Assembly (NCBI GenBank): GCA_905221605.1
Contig: CAJNDS010002446.1
Coordinates: forward strand, 78,037-142,036
Direction: 5' to 3'
DNA length: 64,000 bases
Source of the DNA: Symbiodinium natans
Taxonomy: Eukaryota > Sar > Dinophyceae > Suessiales > Symbiodiniaceae
The notes under the pieces were generated by a model, which saw nothing but the letters and a program-made list of their open reading frames with translations, was not told where the DNA came from and searched no databases. How positions within the stretch are numbered: the stretch's first letter is position 1; every line of letters starts with the position of its first letter. Shown one piece after another: positions 9,898 through 19,625 of this stretch. The position numbers and the translations under genes were made by a program.

Positions 9898-10005
9898 TCA
9901 GGGTTTAGGGTTTAGGGTTTAGGGTTTGGGGTTTGGGGTTTAGGGTTTGGGGTTTAGGGTTTAGGGTTTGGGGTTTAGGGTTTAGGGTTCAGGGCTTGGG
10001 TTAGT
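9898..10005. repeat. telomere-type array, TTTAGGG/GGGGTTT
   Basis: Alternating TTTAGGG and GGGGTTT units. Confidence 0.9.
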
Positions 10006-10559
10006 CCTCGACCCCTTCCTCTCCAGCGCCCTGGGCCCTCGAAGACATTTCTCAAGATGCCTTAGGATCTGAGGTTGATGGAGTTCGAAATTACCCCGAA
10101 AGACCCAAGCCCCCACATACAGCCCAAAACCCCACCCCCGCCCCCCCTGAGGGTTTGGGGTTTAGGGTCTGACCCCCTGGAAGCTTGGACGCTTGAAGAA
10201 GCCGACCTCACACCCAAAAGCTGCGAATGGTTTGAAACACCCCCCAAGACTGAGGGGTGAAGGGTCCAAGGAAGAGGCTTAGGGGTCTTAGGTTCAGGGA
10301 AGCTCTGTAGCACTCAGGGTTTGCACGAGACAGGTCTTTAGTAATTTTAAGGCGCAGTTCCCAGAACCATGGAGACGCTCCATGAATGGTTCCTTGAGAA
10401 CCCAATGCTTCGAGTTTAGGGCTTAGGGTTTACGGTTTAGGGTTTAAGGATGAGGAAGATCTCGGGGCTTAGGGTTTAGGGGTTTCCTTCGATCCCCTCC
10501 AATACCCACGGAGTAAAACGAAAAACCAAACCCCAAACCCCGCAGGCCGTAAACCCTAA

Positions 10560-10675
10560 GTCCCTGAATCCCGAAATCCCTAAACCCCTAAACCCCTAAA
10601 TCCCTAAATCCCTAAATCCCTAAATCCCTAACCCCTAAACCCCTAAACCCCTAAACCCCTAAACTCTAAACCCTG
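10560..10675. repeat. telomere-type array with CCCTAAAT variant
   Basis: Units drift between CCCCTAAA and CCCTAAAT (8-mers). Confidence 0.85.
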
Positions 10676-10707
10676 CACCTGAAAAAGCCTTTTGCGCAAG
10701 AGCGAAC

Positions 10708-10746
10708 CCGTTTGCCGGCCTCGAGGATGCGCGAGCCCGTGGCAAT
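10708..10746 (-). CDS. predicted 39-nt exon
   Basis: 13 codons (IATGSRILEAGKR) between CTGCTCAG and GTTCGC. Very short; another minus frame across the island is also open (LKSEELLRLPRARASS), so this is a weak call. Confidence 0.3.
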
Positions 10747-10776
10747 CTGAGCAGCTCTTCGGATTTAAGATGCATG

Positions 10777-10862
10777 GTTTAGGGTTTAGGGTTTAGGGTT
10801 GAGGGTTTAGGGTTTAGGGTTGAGGGTTGAGAGTTGAGAGTTGAGGGTTAAGGATAAGGGTT
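10777..10862. repeat. telomere-type array, TTTAGGG with GGGTTGA
   Basis: About 12 units drifting to GGGTTGA and GAGTTGA. Confidence 0.85.
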
Positions 10863-10868
10863 TAAGCA

Positions 10869-10937
10869 ATATAGGGGTCGGAATACTTACTAATTGCTTT
10901 CCCTTATGGTCCCTTCATAATTATACTACAACACCCC
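10869..10937. mobile_element. MITE-like element, family B copy (inverted)
   Basis: Starts ATAGGGGTCGGAATACTTAC and carries CCCTTATGGTCCCTT and ATAATTATACTA, the reverse complement of family B motifs at 50638-50741 and 59205-59332. Confidence 0.6.
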
Positions 10938-11086
10938 AAAAAACCCTAAACCCTGATACCTAAACCCCAAACCCTATTCACCTATTCCAATTCTTTAGGC
11001 ACCTGTATTGCATGCTGGCTGTCTAGGGAACCGCAGAGGGGCTCCCGAAACCCTACACCCTCCTGTGGCTTTAGTATTCTAAGCTT

Positions 11087-11195
11087 GGCTGCTCTTAGCA
11101 GGGTAGCTATAAATTTAATTTGTAGCTGCCTTATTAAGAAACCCAATAAACCCAAAAAGGCTAAAGATGTAAAGTTACAGTAAAGCACCACAAAG
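11087..11195. mobile_element. dispersed repeat family C, copy 1
   Basis: About 110 bp, near-identical to 34671-34781. Shared blocks include GGGTAGCTATAAATT, TAAGAAACCCAAT and AAAGTTACAGTAAAG. Contains a small palindrome around GCTATAAATTTAATTTGTAGC-like sequence. No coding capacity. Confidence 0.75.
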
Positions 11196-11249
11196 TAAGT
11201 TTAGGGTTTAGGGGAGGGAAAGGCTGGCAGCTGCGCTGCAAAGAAAAAA

Positions 11250-11430
11250 CAAAGCAGGGCGGGGGGAGGGGGAGGGGAGGGGGGGTGGGGAGGAGGAGGG
11301 AGGAGGGGAGGGGAGGGAGGGGGAGGGAGGTAGGGAGGGGGAGGAGGGGAGGGAGGGAGGGGAGGGAGGGGGAGGGAGGGGGAGGGAGAGGGGGGGGGGA
11401 GGGGGGAAGGGCGTGGGAAGGGGGGCGGGG
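11250..11430. repeat. G-rich (GGGAGG)n low-complexity tract
   Basis: GGGAGG/GGGGAGG repeats. The proline- or glycine-rich frames across it on either strand are low-complexity translations, not genes. Confidence 0.9.
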
Positions 11431-11689
11431 AAGGGGTGGCAAATGCAGCGGTGCAGCGGCAGCTCTTCAGCAGCTTCACGTCTCCACCTCCGCACTCCAT
11501 AGCAGAAGCCATCAGCCACAGCTCGCCGATTTTGCCGCCTGATGGAGCGGTGCATTCTCTTCCGCGCCAGGATCTTCTCCTCCAATGTCGGGAGAGAGGG
11601 CTTCTTTCAGCCCGTCAGCAAAACCCAGAACCAATGGCGCTGCACTGGCGCCACGTAGTGCCAATTTTGGCACCGCGGTTTAGGGGTTA

Positions 11690-11872
11690 GTTTAGTGTTC
11701 AGGGTTCAGGGTTCAGGGTTCAGGGTTCAGGGTTCAGGGTTCAGGGTTCAGGGTTGAGGGTTGAGGGTTCAGGGTTCAGGGTTCAGGGTTCAGGGTTCAG
11801 GGTTCAGGATTCAGGGTTCAGGGTTCAGGGTTCAGGGTTCAGGGTTTAGGGCTTAGGATTTAGGGTTTAGGG
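11690..11872. repeat. array of GGGTTCA variant heptamer
   Basis: About 20 GGGTTCA units, a homogenised variant of GGGTTTA. Confidence 0.95.
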
Positions 11873-12004
11873 CTCAAGGCCAGCAAACCCGTCAGGCAGG
11901 GAGTTCCGGGAGTTGCAGAGACAGGGTTTATGGCTTGCCACATTGGGCCCTCTCTAGGCACAAGGCCAGCTAGCAGCCAAAAAAAAGTGCGATTTGGGGC
12001 CTTT

Positions 12005-12277
12005 AGGGCTTTGGGTTTAGGGTTTAAGGTGTAGGGTGTAGGGTTTAAGGTTTAGGGTTTAGGGTTTGGGGGGCTTGGGGCTTAGGGCTTAGGGCTTAGG
12101 GCTTAGGGCTTAGGGCTTAGGGCTTAGGGCTTAGGGCTTAGGGCTTAGGGCTTAGGGCTTAGGGCTTAGGGCTTAGGGCTTAGGGCTTGGGCTTGCTCAG
12201 GGCTTAGAGCTTGGGGCTTAGGGCTTAGGGCTTAGGGCTTAGGGTTTAGAGTTTGAGGGTTTGAGGGTTTGAGGGTT

Positions 12278-12309
<32 letters not shown>

Positions 12310-12420
12310 GGTTCAGGGTTGAGGCTTTAGGGTCTAGGGTCTAGGGTCTAGGGTCTAGGGTCTAGGGTCTGGGGTCTAGGGTCTAGGGTTTGGGGTTTAG
12401 GGTTTAGGGTTTAGCTTTTA
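12005..12420. repeat. compound variant array (TTAGGGC, GGGTTGA, GGGTCTA)
   Basis: Successive homogeneous blocks: about 18 TTAGGGC units (12070-12190), then GGGTTTGA, GGGTTGA and GGGTCTA blocks. Each block is a single-base variant of TTTAGGG or a unit-length change that has expanded locally. Confidence 0.95.
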
Positions 12421-12465
12421 GGCGCTTCGGGCGGCTTACGGGATTCCGCAATCCTACGGTCTAAC

Positions 12466-12559
12466 CGCGAACGGCCTTGGAAACCGGATTCTGCTTGTTC
12501 CACTCGGGGATGTTTCCTTCAGAGAGCACCTGGTCCACCCACACCTCGGCAGAAGTGGC
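12466..12559 (-). CDS. predicted 94-nt exon (ATSAEVWVDQV...)
   Basis: Frame reads ATSAEVWVDQVLSEGNIPEW and then NKQNPVSKAVR, 31 codons plus one base. Acceptor CGACTAG|G, donor CGCG|GTTAG. Composition is typical of a soluble protein and there are no repeats. No family recognised. Confidence 0.55.
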
Positions 12560-12570
12560 CTAGTCGGGGC

Positions 12571-12660
12571 TTTAGGGTTTAGGGTTTAGGGTTTAGGGTT
12601 TAGGGTTTAGGGTTTAGGGTTTAAGGTTTAGGGATTAGGGTTTAGGGTTTAAGGCTTAGG
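12571..12660. repeat. telomere-type array, TTTAGGG
   Basis: About 12 units directly 5' (minus strand) of the exon at 12466-12559. Confidence 0.9.
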
Positions 12661-12749
12661 ATTCAGAAATTTGGTTTCAGGGTTCAGGGGAAGGGCCTAA
12701 ACTCAAAGCAGAGGGTGGGGACATGTCCTTCTGATTCAACTGCACCTGA

Positions 12750-13344
12750 AAACCCTAACGAACCCCAAAACCCAAAACCCAAAACCCTAAACCCTAAACC
12801 CCAAGCCCGAAGCCTCCGCAACCCCACAACCTGTAATCCCAACCTTCATCCCCAAACCCAAAGCCCTGAAGCCCCTAAGGCCTCACACGCAAACCCTACA
12901 CCCCCCAAAAACCCCTCAGGCCCCTACAGCCCTAAACCCTTGAAACCCCGAAACCCCTAAACCCCTGAAACCCCTAAAGCCCCTGCGACCGCAAACGCCC
13001 TTAACCCTAAACCCCCTCAACCCCCTAAATCCCTCAACCCCCTCAACCCCCTCAACCCCCTCAACCCCCTCAACCCCCTCAACCCCCTCAACCCCCTCAA
13101 CCCCCTCAACCCCCTCAACCCCCTCAACCCCCTCAACCCCCTCAACCCCCTCAACCCCCTCAACCCCCTCAACCCCCTCAACCCCCTAAACCCCCTAAGC
13201 GCTCAACCCTCTAGCCTAAACCCTAAACCCTGAACCCTTGACACTTCTGCAACCCTAAACCCTACGCCCTAAACCCTAAACCCTAAACCCTAAACCCTAA
13301 ACCCTAAACCCTAAACCCTAAACCCTAAACCCTAAACCCTAAAC
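12750..13344. repeat. CCCTAAA arrays with a (CCCCCTCAA)n 9-mer block
   Basis: Degenerate CCCTAAA-type units, then about 18 copies of the 9-mer CCCCCTCAA (13010-13190), then perfect CCCTAAA (13255-13344). Confidence 0.95.
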
Positions 13345-13402
13345 CCTTCCAAGGCTGATGCGGACTCCTCGTCGAACTCCAGGAGCGAAACGCCGAGGCG
13401 GC
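13345..13402 (-). CDS. predicted 58-nt exon (RLGVSLLEFDEESASALE)
   Basis: 2 + 18 codons + 2, acceptor CCTAAG|G, donor GGAAGG|GTTTAGGG supplied by the array. Acidic helix-like peptide. No family recognised. Confidence 0.5.
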
Positions 13403-13429
13403 CTTAGGCTCTCTTGCGAAGGGATATTG

Positions 13430-13640
13430 GGGTTTAGGGTTTAGGGTTTAGGGTTTAGGGTTTAGGGTTTAGGGTTTAGGGTTTAGGGTTTAGGGTTTAG
13501 GGTTTAGGGTTTAGGGATATCGGGTTTAGGGTTTAGGGGTTTCGGGTTTAGGGTTTGGGGTTTGGGGTTCAGGGTTCAGGGTTCAGGGTTTAGGGTTTAG
13601 GGTTTAAGGTGTAGGGTTTAGGGATATTGGGTTTAGGGAC
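13430..13640. repeat. telomere-type array, TTTAGGG
   Basis: TTTAGGG with GGGTTCA and GGATATTGGG interruptions. Confidence 0.9.
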
Positions 13641-13878
13641 ATAAGCAATCCCTAGTCACAGATTCGCTTTTACCCCCCCCCCGCCCCCCACCCCCAACCC
13701 TCCCTGTTCGGACCGTAGTCTTTAACGGTAAGGTGAAACAGGTAAAAACCTGCACATGAAATGTGGCGCTGCAGTGAGCCCGTGTAAGGTGCAGCAGAGA
13801 GACCCTGCCAGTAAATGTGGATGCTCCTTGGAGCATGCCAAACATATGGAACAAACGAATTATGAAGGACCGAAGCTG

Positions 13879-14526
13879 CTAGCCGGGCTGGCTCAGTCCT
13901 GCTTGCACTTTCCCTTTCCCCATCGGGCCAGCGTCTCGTCGGGGAGAGCCCGCAGAAACAACAGCACCAACGGAGCGCATGGAAGAGCCCCTGCCAGAGG
14001 GAGCTTCTTGCATACCATGCTCAGCCGCTACGGTGTCATCCATCATGCGCTTCTCGGACGCAGCAATGTTGCACCTGAGATCGGACACCTTCACCATTTT
14101 CCCACCACTGTCGACCAAGTACCCGGTGTGCTGAAAAGATTCAGCCCAGGAAGCGTGGCCAGCAGTGATCGTCCCATCAGCTGTCGTGGAATTCGCGGCC
14201 TCATCCGTGATGGTCTCCACATCCATTGGTGTTGCAGGAGGAGCCGCAGCCATAGCTTTCTCCCGCCGCCGCGCGCGTTTGCGCTGGCGCTTAGCCCGAC
14301 GAGCCTCGCGCAGCTGGTCTATCAAGACCTGTGTCTCACAGGCACAAGGAGGGCCCGGAACTCTGGCAGTCACCGTTGGCACCGTCTCCGGCCTCGCCAC
14401 CACCGTGTCCTGCCGAGTGAGCACGGCAGTCACAGTAGCGGCAACAGCCTGGACGGTTCTCCGCGGGGCTTTTGCCAGAACAGCAGCACGCACAGCCGCT
14501 CCAAGGAGAGCAGCAGGGTCCGCCAT
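13879..14526 (-). CDS. predicted 215-residue protein, function unknown
   Basis: The longest non-repetitive frame besides the RCC1-like gene. The start is placed at the ATG at 14524-14526, just after CCAATAG|G (a plausible cis or trans-splice acceptor), because the longer frame upstream runs into poly-Pro/poly-G low-complexity DNA. The N-terminus is an Ala/Val-rich helix (MADPAALLGAAVRAAVLAKA). It is followed by a strongly basic segment (REARRAKRQRKRARRREKAM, around residues 95-115) that could be a nuclear-localisation or nucleic-acid-binding stretch. After that comes an acidic, Thr-rich part (MDVETITDEAANSTTADG), and the end is Ser/Gly-rich. Overlapping plus-strand frames of similar length have less protein-like composition. 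No known domain is recognised. Confidence 0.5.
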   Translation of the reverse strand: MADPAALLGAAVRAAVLAKAPRRTVQAVAATVTAVLTRQDTVVARPETVPTVTARVPGPPCACETQVLIDQLREARRAKRQRKRARRREKAMAAAPPATPMDVETITDEAANSTTADGTITAGHASWAESFQHTGYLVDSGGKMVKVSDLRCNIAASEKRMMDDTVAAEHGMQEAPSGRGSSMRSVGAVVSAGSPRRDAGPMGKGKVQAGLSQPG

Positions 14527-14589
14527 TGCACCTATTGGCCGAAGCACCAGGAAGAATCCTGGGAGAAACCTACCTCGACCAGCGTTCGC

Positions 14590-14704
14590 TTGTGCCTTCC
14601 CACCCCCAACCCTCCCACCCCCCCCCCTCCCCCCCGGCCCAACCCCAACAACAGCCGGAAAGAAACGAAAAAAGCGCACTTGGGGGGGGGGGGGGGGGGG
14701 GGCA
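14590..14704. repeat. poly-C and poly-G low-complexity tract
   Basis: C-rich tract at 14600-14640 and a run of about 20 G at 14682-14702. The proline or glycine runs translated from it are artefacts. Confidence 0.85.
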
Positions 14705-15019
14705 TTTGTAGGTATTGAGTAACGGAGGAAGGCTGTGAAACATGTCTCGATTCTGCCACGCAAGCCACGCTTTTCGAGACGTCGCACAAGACACACACGA
14801 AAAACATGCACCAAACGGGCCATCCCGTTTGGTAGTTGGAAAAGGCCGAAATCGGAACGTATGAGAACACACGAAGCAGACAGCGGACATGTTGAGAAGT
14901 CTCGAAAACCTCACGCCGGTTGATGTTTTCACCATGCACCTTTTGCAAGGAGGAGCAGCGCAAGGCGACGAAACCCTTTTGTTACCCCGGAACTAAACCC
15001 GTAAGGGGGTTTAGGGGTA

Positions 15020-15235
15020 TTGGGTTTGCGTTTAGGGTTAGGGTTTAAGGTTCAGGGTTTAAGGTTCAGGGTTTAAGGTTCAGGGTTTAAGGTTCAGGGT
15101 TTGGGGTCTGCCGATTGAGATGACACGGCGTCTCAGACACGGACCTAATCCACGCGTCAGGGTTTTAGGGCGGCGAGGGTTTAGGGTTTAGGGTTTGGGT
15201 TTAGGGCTTAGGGTTTAGGTTTAGGCTGGTGAGGG
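15020..15235. repeat. degenerate TTTAGGG arrays
   Basis: Includes four copies of AAGGTTCAGGGTTT (a 14-mer double unit) at about 15048-15100. Confidence 0.8.
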
Positions 15236-15358
15236 TTGTGAGGGTCTAGCACACCCCGCGACACACCGCGTCGGGACTCTGACAAGGGCTTGAACTCAAA
15301 GCAAAACCCAGGCCCCAAACCCTAAACACTAAGACCAGAAGTCCCGAGATAAGCCGAA

Positions 15359-15461
15359 TATAGGTGCCTTAATAACTAGAATAGGGTTTCGGGGGGCTCG
15401 TATAGTATCTATATGTAGGGAACGCAAGGAAGTACTGCGAGTAGTTATTCCGGCCCCTATC
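15359..15461. mobile_element. MITE-like element, family B copy
   Basis: Left end TATAGGTGCCTTAATAACTA, right end GTAGTTATTCCGGCCCCTAT, matching the family B termini. Confidence 0.6.
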
Positions 15462-15599
15462 GTAAACCCTACAGCCTTTCACACCCTAAACCCGAAGCCC
15501 GGCAGACTGAAGCCTTAGACATCTTAACCCCCCAGAGCTGCTTGAACTTAAGGGGGTTGGAGGGGGGCTAAATAGCTTCAATAGCTTCAATCAGGTCGT

Positions 15600-15715
15600 A
15601 GACACAAAACCCCAAACCCTACACCCCAAACCCCAAACCCTACACCCCAAACCCTAAACCCTAAACCCTAAAACCCTAAACCCTAAACCTCAACCCTAAC
15701 CCCAGACCCACCCTA
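15600..15715. repeat. telomere-type array, CCCTAAA/CCCCAAA
   Basis: About 14 units, C-rich orientation, immediately downstream (minus strand) of the exon at 15729-15805. Confidence 0.9.
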
Positions 15716-15728
15716 GCCCTTCAATGAC

Positions 15729-15805
15729 CTCTGGGTGCCCCGGCTTCCCTTCTCTCGGGTCAGGAGAACGCGATGCACCACCGGCTTGCGAAGGCGCATG
15801 ACGGC
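15729..15805 (-). CDS. predicted 77-nt exon (AVMRLRKPVVHRVLL...)
   Basis: 25 codons plus 2, reading AVMRLRKPVVHRVLLTREKG and SRGTQ. Acceptor CACCTAAG|G, donor CCAGAG|GTCATTG. Basic peptide; no family recognised. Confidence 0.55.
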
Positions 15806-15816
15806 CTTAGGTGTCG

Positions 15817-15905
15817 GGTGTAGGGTTTAGGGTTTAGGGTTTAGGGTTTAGGGTTTAGGGTTTAGGGTTCAGGGTTCAGGGTTTAGGGTTAAGGTTTAGG
15901 GAACC
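15817..15905. repeat. telomere-type array, TTTAGGG
   Basis: About 12 units. Confidence 0.9.
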
Positions 15906-16364
15906 TAAACCCTTAACCTCTACTAGCTATATGAGAGAGTTTTGGGCCCCAAAAAAATCCGGGGGCTAGTGCTTAGGCACGAATTGTATCTTTCAAGCTT
16001 TGGAGAGTTTTGGGTTGAGGGCGTGGCCTTGAAATGAGTCCCGGCCCCTAAAGGAGTTTGGGGTTTAGGGTTTAGGGTTTAGGGAAAGGCGTTTGGGGGG
16101 TTAGGCTCCGTCTGAACTATGCTAACGCAAAAAAATCCTCAACTGGACACCTTTGCACTCCGGAAAGGGGGGGGGGGGGGGGACGGGGAGGGAGATGAGG
16201 GCGTTCTAAGTAAAGACCTGTCTCAGTGGGCAGGGATCGGTATAATCTTGCATCTCTTCTCAACTCCAAGCCCTACTCCTAACCTAGAAAACCCTATAAT
16301 ACCTAACTAAACCTTAAAAACCCTATACCTAAACCTAAAAAACCCTATACCCCGAACCCTAAGC

Positions 16365-16386
16365 CCTCAGCCCTCAGCCCCACACC

Positions 16387-16481
<95 letters not shown>

Positions 16482-16512
16482 ACCCTAAACCCTAAACCCT
16501 TAACCCTAACCC
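16365..16512. repeat. array of CCCTCAA variant heptamer
   Basis: About 18 CCCTCAA units ending in CCCTAAA. A run of G lies upstream at 16167-16181. Confidence 0.95.
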
Positions 16513-16514
16513 AC

Positions 16515-16593
16515 AGCCCGAAAAGCTGGACCGCGCCTGCGAGGAAGCTCGCAGCTCATCCACGATCTCGAGGCAGTTCGTGAGCCCGTTCAC
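16515..16593 (-). CDS. predicted 79-nt exon (VNGLTNCLEIVDEL...)
   Basis: 26 codons plus one base: VNGLTNCLEIVDELRASSQA, then RSSFSG. Acceptor GACCAG|G, donor GGGCT|GTGGGTTAGGG. It shares its start (VNG after CCAG) with the exon at 9218-9307. Confidence 0.55.
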
Positions 16594-17244
16594 CTGGTCT
16601 ACGTCTACCCTAACCCCTAACCCCTAAGCCCGAAACCCTAATAAACCCTAAACCCTCACAACAAAGTACCTAAAAATGACGAACAAGATATCTGGATATT
16701 CCTTCGGTGGTCGGACTTCTGAGGTTTTGGGGAGTTCAGGTGATGCAGGGCTCGGTGGGCTAGTTTGGCCTTGGGGCTAAGAAGGTTGAGGGTTGAGGGC
16801 TTAGGGCTTAGAGGGGCTGAGGCAGTCTAGGGTTCTGGGTAGAGGTTCCGGGGCTTTGTGTAGTTAGGGTCCCTTTTTGGGTCCCCTAGATAGTACGGCA
16901 CCCCAGAAAGGGGCCTAATTTGGAGAGCTACCCGCTTACCTAGACTCTCTCCAGAACCTAGCAGCCACAGGTGTTCCGGCAAAACCCTAAGCCCTGCACC
17001 CTGAACACTAAACCCTAAACCCCTCAACCTGAAACAGGCCCTAGACATTGCATCCCCCCAACTGTGCTGGATCAGGGCACGGGGTTGTGCCGAGGGGACC
17101 CTAAACCTCAAACCCCAAGCCCTAACACCCTAAACCCTAAACACCTAAACCTAAACCCTAACAAACCCCAAACCCAGGTGGAGGAGTTTCGGCTGAAATC
17201 CAGCGTTCAGAGCCTGTAAAGAAAAGCTGCCCGCACGACCCCCT

Positions 17245-17490
17245 CAATCCTGAATCCTCAAACCCTAAACCCGACGCCTTAAACCCTGCCTGAACCCTGC
17301 CTGAACCCTAAACCCTAAAACCCCAAAACCCTACACCCTAAACCGGGGTCCTAGACCCTCAAACTCACAACCCGAAACCCGAAACCCTAAACCTTAAACT
17401 CAAAAACCCTAAACCCTAAATCCCTAAACCCCTAAACCCGAAACCCGAAACCCTAAACCCCAAACCCTAAACCCTAAATTCTAAATCTTA
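17245..17490. repeat. degenerate CCCTAAA array
   Basis: Mixed CCCTAAA, CCCGAAA and CCCTGCCTGAA units. Confidence 0.85.
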
Positions 17491-17495
17491 GAATG

Positions 17496-17553
17496 CAAGC
17501 GCCTCTAGGATGCGGAGTCCCGGCACCAGCTGGCGGTCCGGATAGATCTGGCC
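17496..17553 (-). CDS. predicted exon (IYPDRQLVPGLRILEAL), 3' limit uncertain
   Basis: After GGCCAG the frame reads IYPDRQLVPGLRILEALAF before a TAA. A GC donor after CTAGAG would leave phase 0, which would be compatible with the exon at 16515-16593; the next upstream exon (18091-18166) also ends in phase 0. No family recognised. Confidence 0.4.
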
Positions 17554-17594
17554 AGGCACGGCGTTAGGGGCGTTTTAGGCGCTTTGGGTGTGGG

Positions 17595-17700
17595 GTTTAT
17601 AGGGTTTAGGGTTTAGGGTTTAGGGTTTAGGGTTTAGAGTTTAGGGTCTAGAGTTTAGGGCTTAGAGCTTAGGGCTTCGGGTTTGGGGTTTGGGTGGACA
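17595..17700. repeat. telomere-type array, TTTAGGG
   Basis: About 14 units, decaying to TTAGGGC at the right edge. Confidence 0.9.
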
Positions 17701-17999
17701 GGGTTTAGTGTTTTGCGGGGCTTGGAGGTTTTACGGGAGGGCTTGGGCGGATTTAGCGACTTGGGGGGGGGTTTACGGATTTAGGGTCAAGGGGCGAGGG
17801 GTTGAGGGGTTGAGGGTTCGGGGGAGGTGGGGAGGGGGGCTGAAGGTCAGGGCTTGGGGTTTTGGAGTTTGTGTTTAGGGTTAGGGCTGTCGGGCCCATA
17901 GGGGTTCAGGGTGGCGATGACTTGGCTGAGATCACATCCCTTCAGCCTCAATCCCCCCCACCCCTGCTGCACTCTCTGGAGGAGACTTTCTTTGGGCAC

Positions 18000-18090
18000 C
18001 CTAAACCCTGAACCCTAAACACTAAGCCCTTCGCCCTAAGCCTTAAATCTTAAACCCTAAACCCTAAATCCTAAACCCTAAACCCTAAAC
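18000..18090. repeat. telomere-type array, CCCTAAA
   Basis: About 12 units, some decayed. Confidence 0.9.
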
Positions 18091-18166
18091 CCCATCAAGC
18101 TCATGTGTCTGGCGTTCGGTCCCCCAAGTCAGTCGGGCGCGCGTGGTTCCATCGCGTGCCAGGGCC
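18091..18166 (-). CDS. predicted 76-nt exon (ALARDGTTRARLTWG...)
   Basis: 1 + 25 codons: ALARDGTTRARLTWGTERQT and HELDG. Acceptor TGGCAAG|G, donor GATGGG|GTTTAGGG supplied by the array. The plus strand gives an EF-hand-like peptide interrupted by a stop; the minus reading has better boundaries. Confidence 0.5.
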
Positions 18167-18227
18167 CTTGCCAACATAGACAAGGACGGCTAGGTCGACC
18201 GCCCCGTTGCCTGGGTAACAGGGCGTA

Positions 18228-18425
18228 GGGGTTAGGGTTCAGGGTTTAGGGTTTAGGGTTTAGGGTTCAGGGTTCAGGGTTTAGGGTTCAGGGTTCAGGG
18301 CTTAGGGCTTAGGGCTTAGGGCTTAGGGCTTAGGGCTTAGGGCTTAGGGCCTAGGGCTTAGGGCTTAGGGTTTAGGGCTTGGCTTAGGGCTTAGGGCTTG
18401 GGGCTCTTAGGGCTTAAGGCTTAGG
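18228..18425. repeat. telomere-type array with TTAGGGC block
   Basis: TTTAGGG and GGGTTCA units, then about 10 TTAGGGC units. Confidence 0.95.
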
Positions 18426-18429
18426 GCGA

Positions 18430-18546
18430 ATACAGGGGCCTGAATAATTAGAATAAGTTTTTTTTTTGGGGGGGGGGGGGGTCATTCTAGTATAATTTAT
18501 AAAGAGACCAGAAGGGAATGCCATTAGTAATCATTCCGACCCTTAG
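18430..18546. mobile_element. MITE-like element, family B copy
   Basis: Left end ACAGGGGCCTGAATAATTAG, right end TAGTAATCATTCCGACCCTT. It contains a T-run then a G-run (about 18459-18481). Confidence 0.65.
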
Positions 18547-18828
18547 AGGAGCAGCTTTTTAGAGGTAGTAGGCAAGGGTTCGGTGTGTTCGGGGCTCGGG
18601 ATGTCCGGGGTTGAATTCTGTAGGACGCAGTTACAAAGGAACCCTGATCCCCTGAAAGCAACCCAGCAGGATCCACCAGAAGACCGAATCCGCCACAGCC
18701 CACAGGGGTGCGCTGGTGCGAGAATCGCACCACGGCGCGCGTCCTGAATTGAAAGAACCTAGCCCCCGCGCTCGCGTCGACCTTTCCTGGCTTAGGGGTT
18801 CCTCGCTAGCGCTCATGTTTGTTTTTGC

Positions 18829-19270
18829 ATGTCTCAGTTCCACGAGCTACTTAAAGGCTTCAAAGCTTCAATATGTTTTCACTGGCCCGAGGCCTCTAGA
18901 GTGCATGAGGACTTTGTGAAGCATGGCATGCGAGAAGAGGCCGAGCGAAAGGCACGGGAGCAGGCCGAACGCACGGCCAAGGAGGAGGAGGAGGACGCTG
19001 AACGTAAGGAAAAGGAGGACGCTGAACGTAAGGCCCCAGAGGAGGCTCGGGCCCGGGGCTCGTTTACAGAAGCTGGCCATACTGGAGGAGATCCGGAAGT
19101 GGAGGGTCCCACTCGGTGCCGAGGGTCTGGCTTCGGCTCTCTTGGTTTGGCCAAGGCTCTTTAGGGCACCTTCCTTCTGCAGGCGCAGGGATGCACTTGT
19201 CCAAGGGGTGGGTTCCATTATAAGCTTCCACACGGGAGGACGGGGTAGGTTCCCTCCTGAGCCCAACTAA
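18829..19270 (+). pseudogene. possible coiled-coil exon, apparently frameshifted
   Basis: A plus-strand frame at 18829-19164 carries a charged coiled-coil-like stretch (REEAERKAREQAERTAKEEE, then DAERKEKEDAERKAPEEAR). The protein-like continuation lies one frame over (LQKLAILEEIRKWRVPLGAE, about 19060-19130). This looks like a frameshift or an unrecognised splice. Charged repeats of this kind are common and do not identify a family. Confidence 0.35.
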
Positions 19271-19429
19271 ACCCTCAAACCCCAGCTGGCATAACGCAAC
19301 CCTGTACTGATAAGCTCTGACTACAACTCTACATGGTCACTTCTCTACAATCTGGGCCCTTTTTGGGATCCTTACCATAATGCGACCCCTCTCATTTTCG
19401 AGTAACCAAGCAAGGGGCCGTCATATTTG

Positions 19430-19610
19430 CTTAGGGCTTAGGGCTTAGGGCTTGGGGCTTAGGGCTTAGGGCTTAGGGCTTTGGGCTTTGGGCTTAGGGC
19501 TGAGGGCTTAAGGCTCAGGGCTTTGGGGTTGAGGGTTGAGGGTTGAGGCTTGAGGCTTGAGGGTCGAGGGTTGAGGGTTTAGGGTGTCGGGCTTAGGGTT
19601 TCGGGCTTAG
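19430..19610. repeat. degenerate TTAGGGC/GGGTTGA array
   Basis: TTAGGGC units then GGGTTGA and GGCTTGA. Confidence 0.85.
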
Positions 19611-19625
19611 GGTTAAGAGCAGCAC

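Noticed and set aside
11161-11690. Proline-rich and Gly/Arg-rich proteins on both strands
   Set aside because: Produced by a GGGAGG tract; all frames are open because the repeat lacks stops.
18166-18230. EF-hand-like plus-strand peptide (ANIDKDG)
   Set aside because: A stop follows directly and no splice sites fit; the minus-strand exon at 18091-18166 explains the island better.
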